Positions 63,108 to 64,000 of a DNA stretch of 64,000 nt are shown here, piece by piece. The stretch's first letter is position 1. Each line of letters begins with the position of its first letter. The translations under genes were made by a program, and so were the position numbers. A model generated the notes under the pieces. It saw only the letters and a list, made by a program, of their open reading frames with translations, was not told the DNA's origin and did no database searches. The stretch comes from Jatrophihabitans sp. GAS493 (GTDB lineage: Bacteria > Actinomycetota > Actinomycetes > Mycobacteriales > Jatrophihabitantaceae): NCBI RefSeq assembly GCF_900230215.1, contig NZ_LT907982.1, positions 3,458,001 to 3,522,000 on the forward strand, given 5' to 3'.

Positions 63108-64000
63108 TCACAGCGGCGGACGGGAGCCGATGCTGAGCAGCTTCGGTGCCGCCGCACTCGCAACGGCGATCGCTTCGTTTCCGGAGCCGCTGCCTCGCCA
63201 CCGCCGATGCTCGATGACCGGACCATCGGCGACTAGGTGATGGGGCGCGGCATAGGTGACGCGCGAGCGCAGGACGTCGCCCGGTGCGACCGTGATGGCA
63301 TCGCGGTCGACGGCGACGTGCACCAGCCGACCGTCACGCGAGCGCCCCGAGACCCGGCCGGTGTCCGCGTCCTTTCGACCGTCGGTCGCGTTGACCAGCA
63401 CCTCGACCTCAGTACCGATGAGCGCCCGGCCCTGCGCTGCGGAGATCTCCTCCTGTAACGCGACAAGTCGCTCGTAGCGCTCCTGGACGATCGCTTTCGG
63501 GATCTGGTCCGGCATCGTCGCGGCCGGAGTGCCGGGACGCTTGGAGTACTGGAAAGTGAACGCGCTGGCGAACCGGGCCAGGCGGACCACTTCGAGCGTC
63601 TGCTCGAAGTCGGCCTCCGTCTCGCCGGGGAACCCGACAATGATGTCGGTGGTTATCGCGGCGTCCGGAATACGGTCGCGCACGGTCTCAATGATCTGGA
63701 GATAGCGCTGCTGCCGGTATGACCGTCGCATTGCCCGGAGCATCTCATCGGAGCCGGACTGCAACGGCATGTGTAGCTGCGGGCAGACGTTCGGCGTTTC
63801 AGCCATCGCGTCGATGACGTCATCGGTGAAGTCCCGAGGATGTGGGCTGGTGAAGCGGACCCGGTCGAGCCCCTCGATCTGGCCACAGGCACGCAGGAGT
63901 TTTCCGAACGCGAGCTTGTCGCCGAAGGAGCGTCCGTAGGAGTTGACGTTCTGACCGAGCAGCGTGACCTCGACGACCCCGGAGTCAACGAGCGCTTCGA
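63108..64000 (-). CDS. miaB: tRNA-2-methylthio-N6-dimethylallyladenosine synthase, C-terminal part
   Basis: The 3' part (297 codons) of a radical-SAM methylthiotransferase; the 5' end and the CxxxCxxC cluster motif lie outside the window. Visible are [62 protein letters not shown] and a C-terminal TRAM domain ([24 protein letters not shown]). It methylthiolates the A37 prepared by MiaA in the same block. Confidence 0.96.
   Translation of the reverse strand, partial: EALVDSGVVEVTLLGQNVNSYGRSFGDKLAFGKLLRACGQIEGLDRVRFTSPHPRDFTDDVIDAMAETPNVCPQLHMPLQSGSDEMLRAMRRSYRQQRYLQIIETVRDRIPDAAITTDIIVGFPGETEADFEQTLEVVRLARFASAFTFQYSKRPGTPAATMPDQIPKAIVQERYERLVALQEEISAAQGRALIGTEVEVLVNATDGRKDADTGRVSGRSRDGRLVHVAVDRDAITVAPGDVLRSRVTYAAPHHLVADGPVIEHRRWRGSGSGNEAIAVASAAAPKLLSIGSRPPL

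Noticed and set aside
1-64000. Insertion sequences, prophage genes, tRNA or rRNA genes
   Set aside because: No transposase, integrase or terminal inverted repeats with target duplications, and no cloverleaf or rRNA sequence, were recognised by eye; a tRNA or IS search program would settle it.

Overview
The window is 64 kb of high-GC, gene-dense chromosomal DNA from an actinobacterium. Evidence: actinobacteria-restricted families (DUF3000, DUF3039, DUF3093, DUF3099, DUF3159, DUF3710, DUF4192, DUF4193, DUF7455), two primary-type sigma factors close together with ideR next to the second, a B12-dependent ribonucleotide reductase behind nrdR, many GTG starts, and apparently leaderless genes. From memory, the gene order follows the Mycobacterium tuberculosis block hemY-hemE ... 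rnd ... dxs ... trkA pair ... dut ... suhB-ppgK-sigA ... sigB-ideR ... nrdR-LysM-lexA ... hflX-dapF-miaA ... miaB (about Rv2677c to Rv2733c). The long low-complexity tails, the two-component pair and the extra clusters point away from Mycobacterium, perhaps to a Frankiales/Nakamurellales/Jatrophihabitans-like lineage; that placement is inference. No rRNA, tRNA, CRISPR array, phage or insertion sequence was recognised.

Layout. 0-9 kb: haem synthesis (hemE, start of hemG), a small zinc-ribbon protein with DUF3000 and RNase D, a sensor kinase/regulator pair inserted before dxs, and a TrmA-like RNA methyltransferase with an APC permease. 11-19 kb: two TrkA proteins facing the permease, DUF3159/OB-fold/DUF3710, dut, DUF3093 with an SDR, DUF4193, a LytR_C protein, an inositol-phosphatase-type enzyme and polyphosphate glucokinase. 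20-33 kb: sigA, a helicase, membrane proteins, a GGDEF-EAL protein, a two-domain methyltransferase with dtd, sigB and ideR. 33-51 kb is the accessory part: an orphan glutamate-synthase small subunit, DUF4192, a Nudix protein, a five-gene MacAB-like export operon with low-complexity insertions, yaaA, a VOC protein, EamA and PAP2 membrane proteins, and a GH15 / zwf / SDR carbohydrate cluster. 51-64 kb: an iron-box-controlled DUF2470 gene, nrdR-nrdJ, LysM and lexA sharing tandem SOS boxes, tatA, hflX, miaB-miaA-dapF with a dioxygenase-like gene, and DUF349.

How the parts fit. IdeR encoded here probably controls the DUF2470 gene, which has two abutting TTAGG-N4-CCTAA palindromes upstream. LexA probably represses itself and the divergent LysM gene through two abutting SOS boxes. 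nrdR has an unusual leader with palindromes and four TGTGGA elements, the last three exactly 21 bp apart. Polyphosphate glucokinase, the GH15 enzyme and glucose-6-phosphate dehydrogenase could feed sugar into the pentose phosphate route. Recurrent themes are short in-frame tandem duplications, basic Lys/Ala/Thr/Ser tails on SigA and LexA, and TANNNT -10 boxes 6-7 nt before GTG starts. The best candidate for a little-described system is the five-gene export operon at 37.8-42.6 kb; I found no clearly novel defence or mobile system.
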